Source of the DNA: JAPKYZ01 sp033763835
Lineage (GTDB): Bacteria; Acidobacteriota; Terriglobia; Bryobacterales; Bryobacteraceae
Length of the DNA: 64,000 nt
Direction of reading: 5' to 3'
Assembly: GCA_033763835.1 (NCBI GenBank)
Contig: JANRJS010000018.1
Coordinates: 1 to 64,000, forward strand
The notes beneath the pieces were generated by a model that was not told where the DNA came from, ran no database searches, and saw only the letters and a program-made list of their open reading frames with translations. Position numbers and translations under genes: made by a program. Numbering within the stretch: the stretch's first letter is position 1; every line of letters starts with the position of its first letter. Below, one piece after another: positions 41,898-50,643 of the stretch.

Positions 41898-41949
41898 CGG
41901 TTACTGTCTTCGCCTCCGGCTCATCGGTTACTGTCTTCGCCTCCGGCTC
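41896..41949. repeat. Tandem 27-base repeat carrying two mini-ORFs
   Basis: The 27-base unit starting ATCGGTTACTGTCTTCGC occurs twice in perfect copies (41896-41922, 41923-41949). Read on the minus strand each copy holds a Shine-Dalgarno-like GGAGG inside a seven-codon ORF (MSRRRRQ, at 41901-41924 and 41928-41951), in frame with the alpha-E ATG. The repeat lies between the ATP-grasp stop and the alpha-E start. Confidence 0.75.
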
Positions 41950-41953
41950 ATCG

Positions 41954-43408
41954 TCAGTTATAGAGAACCCACGTATCTTTACTTCCGCCGCCTTGCGACG
42001 AATTCACCACTAGCGAGCCCTTCCGCAACGCGACGCGAGTCAAGCCGCCGGGTACGATGGTGACCTTCTCGCCGTAAAGAATGTAGGGCCGCAGATCGAC
42101 GTGGCGAGCCTCCACTTGACCGTCGATAAAACAAGGCGCGCGCGACAGCATGAGCGTCGGCTGCGCGAGGTAGTTGCGCGGATCGGCGAGGATCCGCAGG
42201 CGGAACTCCTCGCGCTCCTTTTCGGTGGAGTGCGGACCGATTAACATCCCGTACCCGCCCGATTCGCCCACCGCCTTTACGACCAGCTTGTCGAGATTCT
42301 CGACGACGTGCTGGCGCGAGGCATCGTCGGTCAGGATGAACGTTTCCACGTTGTCGAGAAGCGGATCCTGATCGAGGTAGTAGCGAATGATTTTCGGAAC
42401 GTAGGCGTAAAGCGCCTTGTCGTCGGCGATGCCCGTTCCGAGAGCGTTGGACAACGTTACGTTCCCCGCCCGGTAAGCGTTGAAAAGCCCGGGCACGCCT
42501 AGAATCGAATCCTTGCGGAAGGCGAGCGCGTCGATGAAATCGTCGTCGATCCGGCGATAGATCACGTCCACGCGGCGAAGTCCGGCCGTGGTCCGCATCC
42601 ACACGTAGTTGTCGCTGACGATCAGATCGCGGCCCTCGACGAGTTCGATCCCCATCTGCCGCGCGAGGAACGTGTGCTCGAAGTACGCGGAATTGTAAAC
42701 GCCCGGGGTCAGCAGCACGATCGTCGGATCGGAGCGTCCGTGGGGCGCAAGCGTTCGCAGCGTGGCGAGCAGCGCCTGCGCGTAATCCTCGATAGGCCTT
42801 ACGCCGCACTGCCGGAACAACTGCGGAAACACTTTCTTCATCACCTGCCGCGAGGTGAGCATGTAGCTGACGCCCGACGGCACGCGAAGATTGTCCTCGA
42901 GAACGAGAAACCGGCCGTCGGGATGGCGGATCAAGTCCGTGCCGGTCACCGTGATGTAGATGTCGCGCGGGACGCGCAGCCCCTTCATCTGGCGGCGGAA
43001 ATGCCGGCAGGAATAGACCATCTCGCGCGGCACGATGCCATCGTTCAGGATGCGGCCTTCGTGGTAGAGGTCCTTGAGAAAGAGATTCAGGGCGACGATA
43101 CGCTGTTCGAGCCCGCGTTCGATCAGCGACCACTCGCGATTGGTGACGATCCGCGGCAGCAGGTCGTGCGGAAAAATGCGTTCGGTTCCTTCCTCGCGCC
43201 CGTAAACGGTGAAGGTGATCCCCTGGTGGAGAAAGCTTAAATCGGCGGCCTGCTTGCGGCGGCGGATTTCCTCGGCGGGCAGTTCGCCGAGCATTTCGAA
43301 AAGCGCCCGGTAATGCGCCCTGGGCGCGCCGCCCGGCTCGAACATTTCGTCCCAAGCGTGATCGAGCTGATAGTTGCGAAACGGCGCGGGCAAATGGTCA
43401 ACGCTCAT
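41954..43408 (-). CDS. Circularly permuted ATP-grasp type 2 protein
   Basis: 484 residues. The family pattern is seen in DHAWDEMFEPGGAPRAHY, FLHQGITFTVYGREEGTERIFPHDLLPR, and the ATP-grasp-like VVKAVGESGGYGMLIGPHSTEKE. Such proteins (COG2308 type) are thought to ligate amino groups to carboxylates in an unknown peptide. It opens the seven-gene minus-strand run. Its ATG at 43406-43408 lies 26 bases past the stop of the secreted adhesin-like protein. Confidence 0.87.
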   Translation of the reverse strand: MSVDHLPAPFRNYQLDHAWDEMFEPGGAPRAHYRALFEMLGELPAEEIRRRKQAADLSFLHQGITFTVYGREEGTERIFPHDLLPRIVTNREWSLIERGLEQRIVALNLFLKDLYHEGRILNDGIVPREMVYSCRHFRRQMKGLRVPRDIYITVTGTDLIRHPDGRFLVLEDNLRVPSGVSYMLTSRQVMKKVFPQLFRQCGVRPIEDYAQALLATLRTLAPHGRSDPTIVLLTPGVYNSAYFEHTFLARQMGIELVEGRDLIVSDNYVWMRTTAGLRRVDVIYRRIDDDFIDALAFRKDSILGVPGLFNAYRAGNVTLSNALGTGIADDKALYAYVPKIIRYYLDQDPLLDNVETFILTDDASRQHVVENLDKLVVKAVGESGGYGMLIGPHSTEKEREEFRLRILADPRNYLAQPTLMLSRAPCFIDGQVEARHVDLRPYILYGEKVTIVPGGLTRVALRKGSLVVNSSQGGGSKDTWVLYN

Positions 43409-43434
43409 TGGCGAGGGTGACCTTCGAGTGTAGC

Positions 43435-45579
43435 TTACTTCACCGCGACAGTTACTTTTCGCTTACTGCGAATCTCTCCGACGATCACTGTAAGCTCGAC
43501 GGGTCCCGAAGGTAGTCCCGCAGGGAGTCTGGCGTTGATTTGCAAGGCGCCCGCCACAAGCTGCGGCGCCGCGCCGGCGTACAGAATTTCGCACTCCTGT
43601 CCATGGGCAAGCAACCGGACGCGCCCGGTGGGCCGAGGCAACGGTTCGGAGCGAACGATGTCGCCATCCTTAGGTGTCGGACTCAGGGCCCCGGCTCCGG
43701 TCGCGAAGGCCACTACGATGGATGCTTGGTCGGCCGGCCTCGACGGCCCGTTGTAGCTCCCATCTTCGTTCAGAATTGCGCCCTGGCCCGACTGGTCCGC
43801 GAACAATTCGGGATTCGCGGCCGCAACGGGAACTCGTACTCCGGCGGAACGAACCCCCTGATACACAACCGAGACCTCCGCATCTCGCTTACCCGCAACC
43901 GAGAACGGCGCGACGAAGTTAACCTGGGGGCGAGCGCCGCCGGTAACCGCGAGTACAGGCGCGCCAACACCGTCGATCAGGACGCGGGTCTCTCCCAAAA
44001 TGTCGGAGTACGCGGCGGTACCATTCGCGACAATCAGCGACGGCGGCCCGAAGTTCTGGCCATAAAGCGTCATGATCTCTCCCGGAGAGATCCCACCCGA
44101 TAAAAGGCTCGCGCCGTTGCGCAGGTCGTCCAAATTGAAGTTTGGAACGAGACCGGCTTGCTCGACGGTTACTACAGGCCCGACCACGTCCACCGGTGGA
44201 CCGAACTGCGAGGACTGGAGGCTGCGCGTCCGTAGGGCGATCGATCCCGACCGCGCCCGTACGACCATGTTCGGATCGACGCCGAAGCGCAGAGAGTTAC
44301 TGGTCAGGCTCTCGACGCGCAACCATGGGTTTAGGGAAGTCTCCCAGGCGCCGCAGTTCGAGCCGGAAGTCTCCGCCGTGGCGCTAAGGATTCCCCCAGA
44401 AACCGGAACCGTGAAACTGGACGGCGTGAACCGTATCGCGCAATGGATGGACGCCTGCTGCAAAATGGTGGTTGACGCCGGCCCTATGGTGAGTTGAGCC
44501 GCACGGGTGCTCGGAGTTCTTGGCCACGTATGCGGTGAGACGCCGACCGTTACACGGCCCGAGCCTGCGGGACCGCTCGTGGCCGACGTCAACGTCGCCC
44601 AGGCCTCCGAAACGGTTGCGGTCCATGGGCAAGACGCTTGGAATTCTACCGTCCCAGTGCCGCCTGCTTGAGGGAACGAGAGGCTGGAGGTAAAGGTGGT
44701 CTTACAGGTCTTGCCGGCCTGAATGACCTGAAAGCACGATCCCCAAACGCAAACGGTGCCCATCCGCTCGCGCTCGGTGTCGTTTGCGGCAAACAACAAT
44801 CCAACGCCGCCTTCGTTCGGCCCCGATGTGCCGTCCGGAAACGTGATCCATGGCACGTCGGCCTTGATGCTCCACGAGCAGAACACGGGGCAGAGGAACC
44901 CCACACAAGGAGCGTTTCGAATCATGACCACGTACCGCCCGCCATCTCCGGGCACGCGCTCCGGCACATCGTTGGAGAGGCTGTAAGAGCATTGCCGGGC
45001 CTCCTGCTCCACGACGATCGTGAGGTTGGCGATGGCGAGCGAACCAGATCGGAGGTCGGGTGATGGATTAGGATCCACAAGCAGCGAAACAGTGCCGCTT
45101 CCCTGATTCATTGCACCGGAGCCGAGGGGTTTGAGCCAAGAAACGTTCGACTGGACACTCCATTCGCATCGGGGAAAGCTGGCCTGAACTGCGATTTGGA
45201 TTGGCGTCGCGGCAGTTCCGCCGTAAAAGACCCGACCGGGCCTAGCGACACTAAACATGCAGTCCGCCGCCTGCGTCACGACGACCGGCACGTCCCCTAT
45301 AGTCAGTTGTGCCGTGCGCGAATTCGTAGTCGGGTTGGCCGACGCGGTAATGGTGACAATACGGCTTCCCGTGCCTGCGCTAGTTGCCACGTTGAGCCAC
45401 GGCGCAGTCACGGTTACTCGCGAGTCACATCCGGACTGAGTCGTGACCGTCAACGCTAGAGGAGCCGACGTTCCGCTGCCTGGAATGCTAAACGAAGTTG
45501 GCGACACCGAATAGGAGCACTGCGCGTCTATCGAAGAGACCGAGACAATAAGGCAGAAAATCGACCAGAAAAGAATCAT
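43435..45579 (-). CDS. Secreted BACON-like repeat protein with Solibacter-type C-terminal domain
   Basis: 714 residues from ATG 45577-45579. A signal peptide (MILFWSIFCLIVSVSSIDAQ) precedes a series of BACON-like beta modules: each has a pattern such as CSYSVSPTSFSIPGSGTSAP, SGCDSRVTVTAPWL, TAQLTIGDVPVVVTQA. At least four copies are recognisable to about residue 480. The C-terminal 220 residues (NFNLDDLRNGASLLSGGISPG, PQVNFVAPFSVAGKRDAEVSV, LQINARLPAGLPSG) match what I recall as TIGR03437. It is probably surface-associated and carbohydrate- or protein-binding. A longer open frame upstream of the signal peptide is not used. Confidence 0.85.
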   Translation of the reverse strand: MILFWSIFCLIVSVSSIDAQCSYSVSPTSFSIPGSGTSAPLALTVTTQSGCDSRVTVTAPWLNVATSAGTGSRIVTITASANPTTNSRTAQLTIGDVPVVVTQAADCMFSVARPGRVFYGGTAATPIQIAVQASFPRCEWSVQSNVSWLKPLGSGAMNQGSGTVSLLVDPNPSPDLRSGSLAIANLTIVVEQEARQCSYSLSNDVPERVPGDGGRYVVMIRNAPCVGFLCPVFCSWSIKADVPWITFPDGTSGPNEGGVGLLFAANDTERERMGTVCVWGSCFQVIQAGKTCKTTFTSSLSFPQAGGTGTVEFQASCPWTATVSEAWATLTSATSGPAGSGRVTVGVSPHTWPRTPSTRAAQLTIGPASTTILQQASIHCAIRFTPSSFTVPVSGGILSATAETSGSNCGAWETSLNPWLRVESLTSNSLRFGVDPNMVVRARSGSIALRTRSLQSSQFGPPVDVVGPVVTVEQAGLVPNFNLDDLRNGASLLSGGISPGEIMTLYGQNFGPPSLIVANGTAAYSDILGETRVLIDGVGAPVLAVTGGARPQVNFVAPFSVAGKRDAEVSVVYQGVRSAGVRVPVAAANPELFADQSGQGAILNEDGSYNGPSRPADQASIVVAFATGAGALSPTPKDGDIVRSEPLPRPTGRVRLLAHGQECEILYAGAAPQLVAGALQINARLPAGLPSGPVELTVIVGEIRSKRKVTVAVK

Positions 45580-45589
45580 AGTTGGAGCT

Positions 45590-45598
45590 TGGTACAAT
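45590..45598 (+). promoter_or_regulatory. Extended -10 promoter of the S41-like gene
   Basis: TGGTACAAT (45590-45598) is an extended -10 element with hexamer TACAAT. No good -35 is present, as expected. Transcription would begin about 45605, just before the GAGGGAG ribosome-binding site (45606-45612) of the TTG start at 45620. Confidence 0.5.
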
Positions 45599-45619
45599 TC
45601 TGCCAGAGGGAGTTTCCTT

Positions 45620-46840
45620 TTGAACCGGCGATTTAATGTCGTTTTCGTGACCGTCTCGACCGTTCTCGTCGGGCTTCTCTTGGTGGGCTCGGTCCTGGGG
45701 CGCGCCGCCAATCCAGAGGACGCCTACAAACACTTGGCGGTCTTCACGGAAGTGCTGTCGCGCATTAAGAGCGACTACGTCGAGGAACCCGATTTGAAGG
45801 GCGTTACGGCGGGCGCGATCAACGGACTTCTCGAAGCCATCGACCCCTATGCCAGCTATCTGAGCGCGGATCAGTACAAGCAGTATCTGAAGCAGAAGGA
45901 TCAGAGGCGCGCCGATGTCGGCCTCGTCCTATCGAAGCGGTTCGGCTACATCGGCGTGGTCGATGCGGTGGCGGGATCGCCCGCATGGAAAGCGGGTTTG
46001 AATACCGGAGACATGATCGAGTCGATCCAGGGCGTCGCGACGCGCGACATGCCGCTGGCCTACGCCGAAATGTTGATGAAGGGCGACGCGGGGTCGACCG
46101 TCGATTTGACCGTCCTGCGCGTTCGCCGGCCGGAACCGTCCAAAGTTACTTTGACCCGGGCCAACGTCAAATTACCGGGTATCCAATCGAAAATGCTGCC
46201 GGATCAGGTGGGCCTGATCGCGGTTCAGTCGCTCGAAACGGGACGGGCGAAGGACGCCGAAGCGGCGATCGCGAGTCTCGAAAAGCAGGGCGCGAAGAAG
46301 TTGGTCCTCGACCTCCGCGATTGCGCGATCGGACCCTCCGAGGAAGGAGTCGCGCTGGCGAATCTTTTCTTGGACAAGGGCCTCATTACGTACTTACAAG
46401 GTCAGCGCGTGATGCGCCAGAACTTCGAGGCTGCGCCGGCTAAACAGGCCACCAAGCTGCCGGTGGTGGTGGTCACGAACCGCGGAACGGCGGGCGGAGC
46501 GGAGATCGCCGCCGCCGCTTTGCGCGACTCGAAGCGCGGCTACACCGTCGGCGAACGGACTTATGGCGATGCGGCGATGCGCAAGGCGGTGACCCTCGAA
46601 GACGGCAGCGCCATCATTTTGGCGATAGCGAAATACTATTCGCCGTCCGGCAAGTCGATCCAGGACAACGCCGTGTCGCCCGACGTGCCCGTGGCCGACA
46701 CTCCCGAACCGGCGGATACCGACGAAGACAACGTACCGGAGCCGGGCGAGCCTAAGCCGCGTTCCACCAGCGACGATGCCGTGCTTAAGAAGGCCCTCGA
46801 CGTTTTGACGAACGGCCTGCCCAAGGTCGCGAAGAATTAG
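45620..46840 (+). CDS. S41 family (carboxy-terminal-processing) protease homologue, catalytic residues missing
   Basis: 406 residues, TTG start supported by GAGGGAG seven bases upstream. An N-terminal membrane anchor (VVFVTVSTVLVGLLLVGSVLG) is followed by the CTP N-terminal helices (LEAIDPYASYLSADQYKQYL), a PDZ domain (about 95-175) and the S41 core. The usual GTASASEI with its serine nucleophile is GTAGGAEI (290-296), so the nucleophile is glycine, and the lysine in the TFGKG motif is aspartate (TYGDA, D317). Predicted inactive as a protease; may be a binding or scaffold protein in the periplasm. Fourteen codons into its reverse strand lies the adhesin-like gene, facing away. Confidence 0.82.
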   Translation: MNRRFNVVFVTVSTVLVGLLLVGSVLGRAANPEDAYKHLAVFTEVLSRIKSDYVEEPDLKGVTAGAINGLLEAIDPYASYLSADQYKQYLKQKDQRRADVGLVLSKRFGYIGVVDAVAGSPAWKAGLNTGDMIESIQGVATRDMPLAYAEMLMKGDAGSTVDLTVLRVRRPEPSKVTLTRANVKLPGIQSKMLPDQVGLIAVQSLETGRAKDAEAAIASLEKQGAKKLVLDLRDCAIGPSEEGVALANLFLDKGLITYLQGQRVMRQNFEAAPAKQATKLPVVVVTNRGTAGGAEIAAAALRDSKRGYTVGERTYGDAAMRKAVTLEDGSAIILAIAKYYSPSGKSIQDNAVSPDVPVADTPEPADTDEDNVPEPGEPKPRSTSDDAVLKKALDVLTNGLPKVAKN

Positions 46841-46852
46841 CTTTTTTCGAAA

Positions 46853-47170
46853 ATGCCAATCTACGAGTACAAGTGCGAACTCTGCGGGAGTTCGTTCGAG
46901 AAAATTCAGAAATTCTCCGACCCCGAACTGACGGTCTGCGAATGTGGGAAGAACGGGAAAGTGGCTCGCGCGCTTTCAACGCCCGCGTTCCATCTGAAGG
47001 GTAGCGGCTGGTATAAGACCGACTACGCCTCGTCGAAACCGGCAAACGGGAAAACGGACGCGAAACCCGAAACTAAAGCCGATAGCGGCGAGAGCAAACC
47101 CGCGGATTCCAAGCCTTCGGAGTCGAAGACCGAAACGAAGGCCGAGTCCAAACCCGCCGCGACAACCTAG
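46853..47170 (+). CDS. FmdB-type zinc ribbon protein with charged tail
   Basis: 105 residues. The first 45 form the FmdB/regulatory zinc-ribbon (MPIYEYKCELCGSSFE) with C8, C11 and a second knuckle C29-E-C31, i.e. C-x-C instead of the usual C-x2-C. After residue 55 comes a low-complexity Lys/Glu/Ser/Pro tail (SKPANGKTDAKPETKADS) of about 50 residues. Starts 12 bases after the S41-like gene. Function unknown; this family is widespread. Confidence 0.82.
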   Translation: MPIYEYKCELCGSSFEKIQKFSDPELTVCECGKNGKVARALSTPAFHLKGSGWYKTDYASSKPANGKTDAKPETKADSGESKPADSKPSESKTETKAESKPAATT

Positions 47171-47667
47171 AAGAAGCTCTTCTCGTCGGCCGACGGCCCG
47201 TAAATCGAGGGTACGGGGACATCGAGGAGGCGCAAGTAAACGGTCAACTGTCCGCGGTGATGCGCGCCATGATTCAGAACGAAATCGCGGATCACGTCGG
47301 CGCGCGGGCGCGAGAATAACTGTCTACCTTCGACTTTGAGCGCCCACGGCGCGGCTAGCTTTTCGTCGTCGGTTACGGCGAAGGCCGCCTTGCTCGCAGC
47401 CGTGAACTTGTCGAACAACGCCAGGATGTCGGCGGTGGATTCCAGCGGCTTTTGGTCGAATGGACCCTTCAGATCGAGTTCGTCGAGATTCAGGGTATTC
47501 TCGGCCCACATGCCGAGTTGCGCCAAGTGCTGACCAAGCGCGCCGAGCGTGAACGACTTCTCGTGCGGCTTCCACGTCAATTTGTCCGTGGGAATTCGCT
47601 CCAGGGTTTTGCGTGTCGCCGCCATTTCGCGGTCGAATTCCGCGGCCATCGATTGGGTTAGGCTCAT
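47167..47667 (-). CDS. DinB-family metal-binding protein
   Basis: 166 residues of four-helix type. Metal-ligand histidines are in LGQHLAQLGMW and NHGAHHRGQLTVYLRLL. DinB-like proteins include thiol transferases (bacillithiol/mycothiol S-transferases) and enzymes of unknown substrate. The C-terminus ends PVPSIYGPSADEKSFF. Its stop shares CTAG with the FmdB stop. Confidence 0.85.
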   Translation of the reverse strand: MSLTQSMAAEFDREMAATRKTLERIPTDKLTWKPHEKSFTLGALGQHLAQLGMWAENTLNLDELDLKGPFDQKPLESTADILALFDKFTAASKAAFAVTDDEKLAAPWALKVEGRQLFSRPRADVIRDFVLNHGAHHRGQLTVYLRLLDVPVPSIYGPSADEKSFF

Positions 47668-47690
47668 GCCGGTCAGCCTACAATATCGGC

Positions 47691-49004
47691 ATGACCACGC
47701 GCCGTCATTTTCTCGCTACCACGCTCGCCGCTACCGCGGCGCAGCGCGTTTTCGCGGCCAACGACAAGATTCGCTTCGCGACGATCGGTATTGGAGGCAT
47801 GGGTTCCGCCGACACCCGCTCGGCGTTGACCGTTCCCGGCACCGAACTGGCGGCGGTCGCCGACGTGTATCAAGGACGCCTGGAACGCGCGCGCGAAGTA
47901 TGGGGCAAACAGGTAGACGTCACGCGCGACTACCGCGAGATTCTCGACCGTAAGGATATCGACGCGGTGATCGTCGCGACACCCGATCATTGGCACCAAC
48001 AGATCGCCATTGAGGCGATGGAAAAAGGCAAGGACGTCTACTGCGAGAAGCCGATGATCCAGCAAGTGAGCGAGGGCCAGGCGCTGGTGGACGCGCAGAA
48101 GCGGACCGGGCGCATTATCCAAGTCGGCAGCCAACGCGTGAGTTCGGTGGAGTACAAGAAAGCGCAGGACCTCTTTACCTCGGGCGCGATCGGGACGCTC
48201 AACATGGTGGAGGCGTGGTGGGATCGCAACTCGGCGATCGGCGCCTGGCAGTACTCGCTACCGACGGACGCGAGCGAACAAACCGTCAGTTGGGACCGCT
48301 TCCTGGGACGCGCTCCGAAGCGCCCGTTCGAACCTGTGCGGCTTTTCCGTTGGCGCAACTATCGCGATTACGGCACCGGCGTCGCGGGCGATCTGTTCGT
48401 GCACTTGTTTAGCGGTATGCATTTCGTGACGGGGGCGATCGGGCCGGAGCGCGTTTTCGCCACCGGTGGGCTGCGATTCTGGCAGGACGGGCGCGATGTA
48501 CCGGACGTGATGCTCGGTCTGTACGACTATCCGAAAACCGATAAGCACCCGGCGTTCACGCTCGCGCTCCGCGTCAATTTCGTCAGCGGGGCGGGCGAAT
48601 CGAGCGGATTCCGCTTCGTCGGCAGCGAAGGCATCATGACCATCGGCCGCGGCGTGACGCTATCGAAAGTTCCCCGCCCGGCGGCGCCCGGCTACACCAT
48701 CGATACCTTTCCGAAGAGCGTGCAGGCCGAGTTTCTCAAGAAGTACCGCGAGCAGTTCCCGCCCGAGAAGCCGACCGCCGACGGCATGCGTCCCGAGATG
48801 GAAGAGCGGTTCCAGGCTCCGCGCGGTTACTCGGATCACGAAGATCATCACCGCAATTTCTTCGAAGCGGTGCGCTCGCGCAAGCCCGTAGTGGAGGATG
48901 CTACTTTCGGATTCCGTGCGGCGGGTCCGGCGGTTCTGTCGAATGTGAGCTACTTCGAGCAGCGCGCCTTGAAGTGGGACGCGGCGGCGATGCGCGCGGC
49001 GTAA
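47691..49004 (+). CDS. Exported Gfo/Idh/MocA-family oxidoreductase
   Basis: 437 residues. A Tat signal (MTTRRHFLATTLAATAAQRV) precedes the NAD-binding fold (IRFATIGIGGMGSADTRSAL, VIVATPDHWHQQIAIEAM) and the catalytic CEKPM motif (DVYCEKPMIQQ) with lysine. The C-terminal domain binds sugar. Secreted members oxidise or epimerise sugars or polyols in planctomycetes and acidobacteria. The ATG at 47691 is used because it begins the signal peptide. Confidence 0.88.
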   Translation: MTTRRHFLATTLAATAAQRVFAANDKIRFATIGIGGMGSADTRSALTVPGTELAAVADVYQGRLERAREVWGKQVDVTRDYREILDRKDIDAVIVATPDHWHQQIAIEAMEKGKDVYCEKPMIQQVSEGQALVDAQKRTGRIIQVGSQRVSSVEYKKAQDLFTSGAIGTLNMVEAWWDRNSAIGAWQYSLPTDASEQTVSWDRFLGRAPKRPFEPVRLFRWRNYRDYGTGVAGDLFVHLFSGMHFVTGAIGPERVFATGGLRFWQDGRDVPDVMLGLYDYPKTDKHPAFTLALRVNFVSGAGESSGFRFVGSEGIMTIGRGVTLSKVPRPAAPGYTIDTFPKSVQAEFLKKYREQFPPEKPTADGMRPEMEERFQAPRGYSDHEDHHRNFFEAVRSRKPVVEDATFGFRAAGPAVLSNVSYFEQRALKWDAAAMRAA

Positions 49005-49013
49005 AATCGAAAT

Positions 49014-49577
49014 ATGGCGGCACTGGCGATTCCTCCGGCGACCCTCACCATCGAGCAGTTCGTGGCGATGACCGCAGATCGGCGGCCCTATCCCGAATGG
49101 GTGGATGGAAAAATCGAGGAGAGACCTGTGCCTAGTTTTTTGCATTCCCTTTTCAGCGGTGCCGCAATAGCCGTTGTCAACAAGACCGGGACGCTTGTTT
49201 CGGGGCCCGAAGTTCACTCGCGCGTGGGCAGAAATTATCGGCTGCCCGACGTTGCAATTTGGGACAAGCGTAAACTGCCAACGGAAGACTATCCGTCCAC
49301 TCCGCCGCTAGCCACGATCGAAGTGCTTTCGCCCGGTCAAAGCATGACCAAGATGCTCAAGAAGTGCGTCGAATACGAACGTTGGGGCGTGAAACACATC
49401 TGGCTGATCGACCCGGAAGAACGGGCGTTGTTCGTCTATCGCGACGGCCGAATCACCGAAGTCGAAGTGCTCGAAATTCCCGAGCACAAATTGCGCATCA
49501 CGCTCGCGGACCTACTGCCCGCACCCGAATCTCCCGGTACTCAATCCACTTCCCCATCTGATGCGCCTGTAGCATGA
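49014..49577 (+). CDS. Uma2-family (DUF820) putative endonuclease
   Basis: 187 residues with a PD-(D/E)XK-like core: PEWVDGKIEERP, LPDVAIWDKRKL, ATIEVLSPGQSM and HIWLIDPEERALFVYR. Uma2 proteins are common in Acidobacteriota and cyanobacteria, often in many copies; nuclease activity is predicted, not shown here. The last 80 bases overlap the DUF1080 gene on the other strand. Confidence 0.85.
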   Translation: MAALAIPPATLTIEQFVAMTADRRPYPEWVDGKIEERPVPSFLHSLFSGAAIAVVNKTGTLVSGPEVHSRVGRNYRLPDVAIWDKRKLPTEDYPSTPPLATIEVLSPGQSMTKMLKKCVEYERWGVKHIWLIDPEERALFVYRDGRITEVEVLEIPEHKLRITLADLLPAPESPGTQSTSPSDAPVA

Positions 49578-50619
49578 TTTTGCCGGGCGATAGGCGCTGC
49601 ATTGCGGGATAGTCGACCACCGCGACTCCGTTTACACGCACCACGCAACGCGGACCCTCGGCGAATAGCTGGAATAGATACCACTTCTCGGGCTCGATCC
49701 TGGGATACGGATGCGCGCGCTGGTAGCCGTATAGCGATCCCGTCGGGTAAACCGCGCCCTCGACGTCGTGTAACTGGATTTCGTAATGCTCGGAAGTCTT
49801 CTCGCTCGACGCGCGGAAGATCACACCGCCGTTCGAATGCTTCGACGCGCGGATATAGCATTGAAACGCGAAATCGCCGTAGCTGTCTCGAGTCGCCAAA
49901 TACCCCAGCCCATCGGTACGCAGAACCTCACCCAACGCCTCGATTTTCGGCTTCTCAACGGCTTCCCAAAGGCTTAGGTCTTCTTCGCGGCGGTAGAGTT
50001 CGGTCCATTTCTCGCGCGGAGGCAGCTCGCGAATTTCGAGACCGCGAAACCGCAACGGATAACTTAGGCTCTCGATGCCGATGTACCCCGACCGTAGCCG
50101 GTAGCGCAGTTCGGGATGCTCGTCGCGATTCAGATCGTGCACCAGTTCTTCGTTGATCCAAACTCGCAGCGCCGGACCGTCGGCCAGAACTCGGATGGCG
50201 TTCCACTCGCCTTGATTGCGAACATTCACCTTTCGCGGAGCGATTACCGGAAAGATCGCGCCCATCGATTCGCGCAGCGGCGTCGCGTCTTTCTTCTGGA
50301 ACAAGTTCAGCTTGACGCCGCACTCGGCCGGCGGGCCGAATTCCGGCGCGTGGAAGTACAGTCCGCCGTTCGCCCAACCTTGAATGAGGACTTCGCAGCG
50401 AAACTCGAAATTCTCGTACCGCTGGGCACTGCGCAACCAAGTGGGGAAATTCGATCCGCTATGAACGACGATTGCGCCGTCGCGAACGTAGAACGCCGAC
50501 TCGGGACCGTCCACCACCCGCCAGCCGTCGAGCGTCCGCCCGTCGAACAGAGGCGCGAACGAGCCTTGCGGAAAGGCGGGCGCCGCGCCCATAGCCGTAA
50601 CGAAGCTTCGCCTGGTCAT
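49498..50619 (-). CDS. Protein with two DUF1080-type domains
   Basis: 373 residues with a Tat-like start (MTRRSFVTAMGAAPAFPQG). Two jelly-roll copies: residues about 20-195 (FAPLFDGRTLDGWRVVDGP, GGLYFHAPEFGP) and about 215-370 (GDFAFQCYIRASKHSNGGVI, EHYEIQLHDVEGAVYP). Such domains bind or cleave sugars. It faces CorA-like gene upstream across 24 bases. Its stop region runs 80 bases into the Uma2 gene. Confidence 0.85.
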   Translation of the reverse strand: MTRRSFVTAMGAAPAFPQGSFAPLFDGRTLDGWRVVDGPESAFYVRDGAIVVHSGSNFPTWLRSAQRYENFEFRCEVLIQGWANGGLYFHAPEFGPPAECGVKLNLFQKKDATPLRESMGAIFPVIAPRKVNVRNQGEWNAIRVLADGPALRVWINEELVHDLNRDEHPELRYRLRSGYIGIESLSYPLRFRGLEIRELPPREKWTELYRREEDLSLWEAVEKPKIEALGEVLRTDGLGYLATRDSYGDFAFQCYIRASKHSNGGVIFRASSEKTSEHYEIQLHDVEGAVYPTGSLYGYQRAHPYPRIEPEKWYLFQLFAEGPRCVVRVNGVAVVDYPAMQRLSPGKIMLQAHQMGKWIEYREIRVRAVGPRA

Positions 50620-50643
50620 CGCTCCTCACTATAATCGCTGGCA

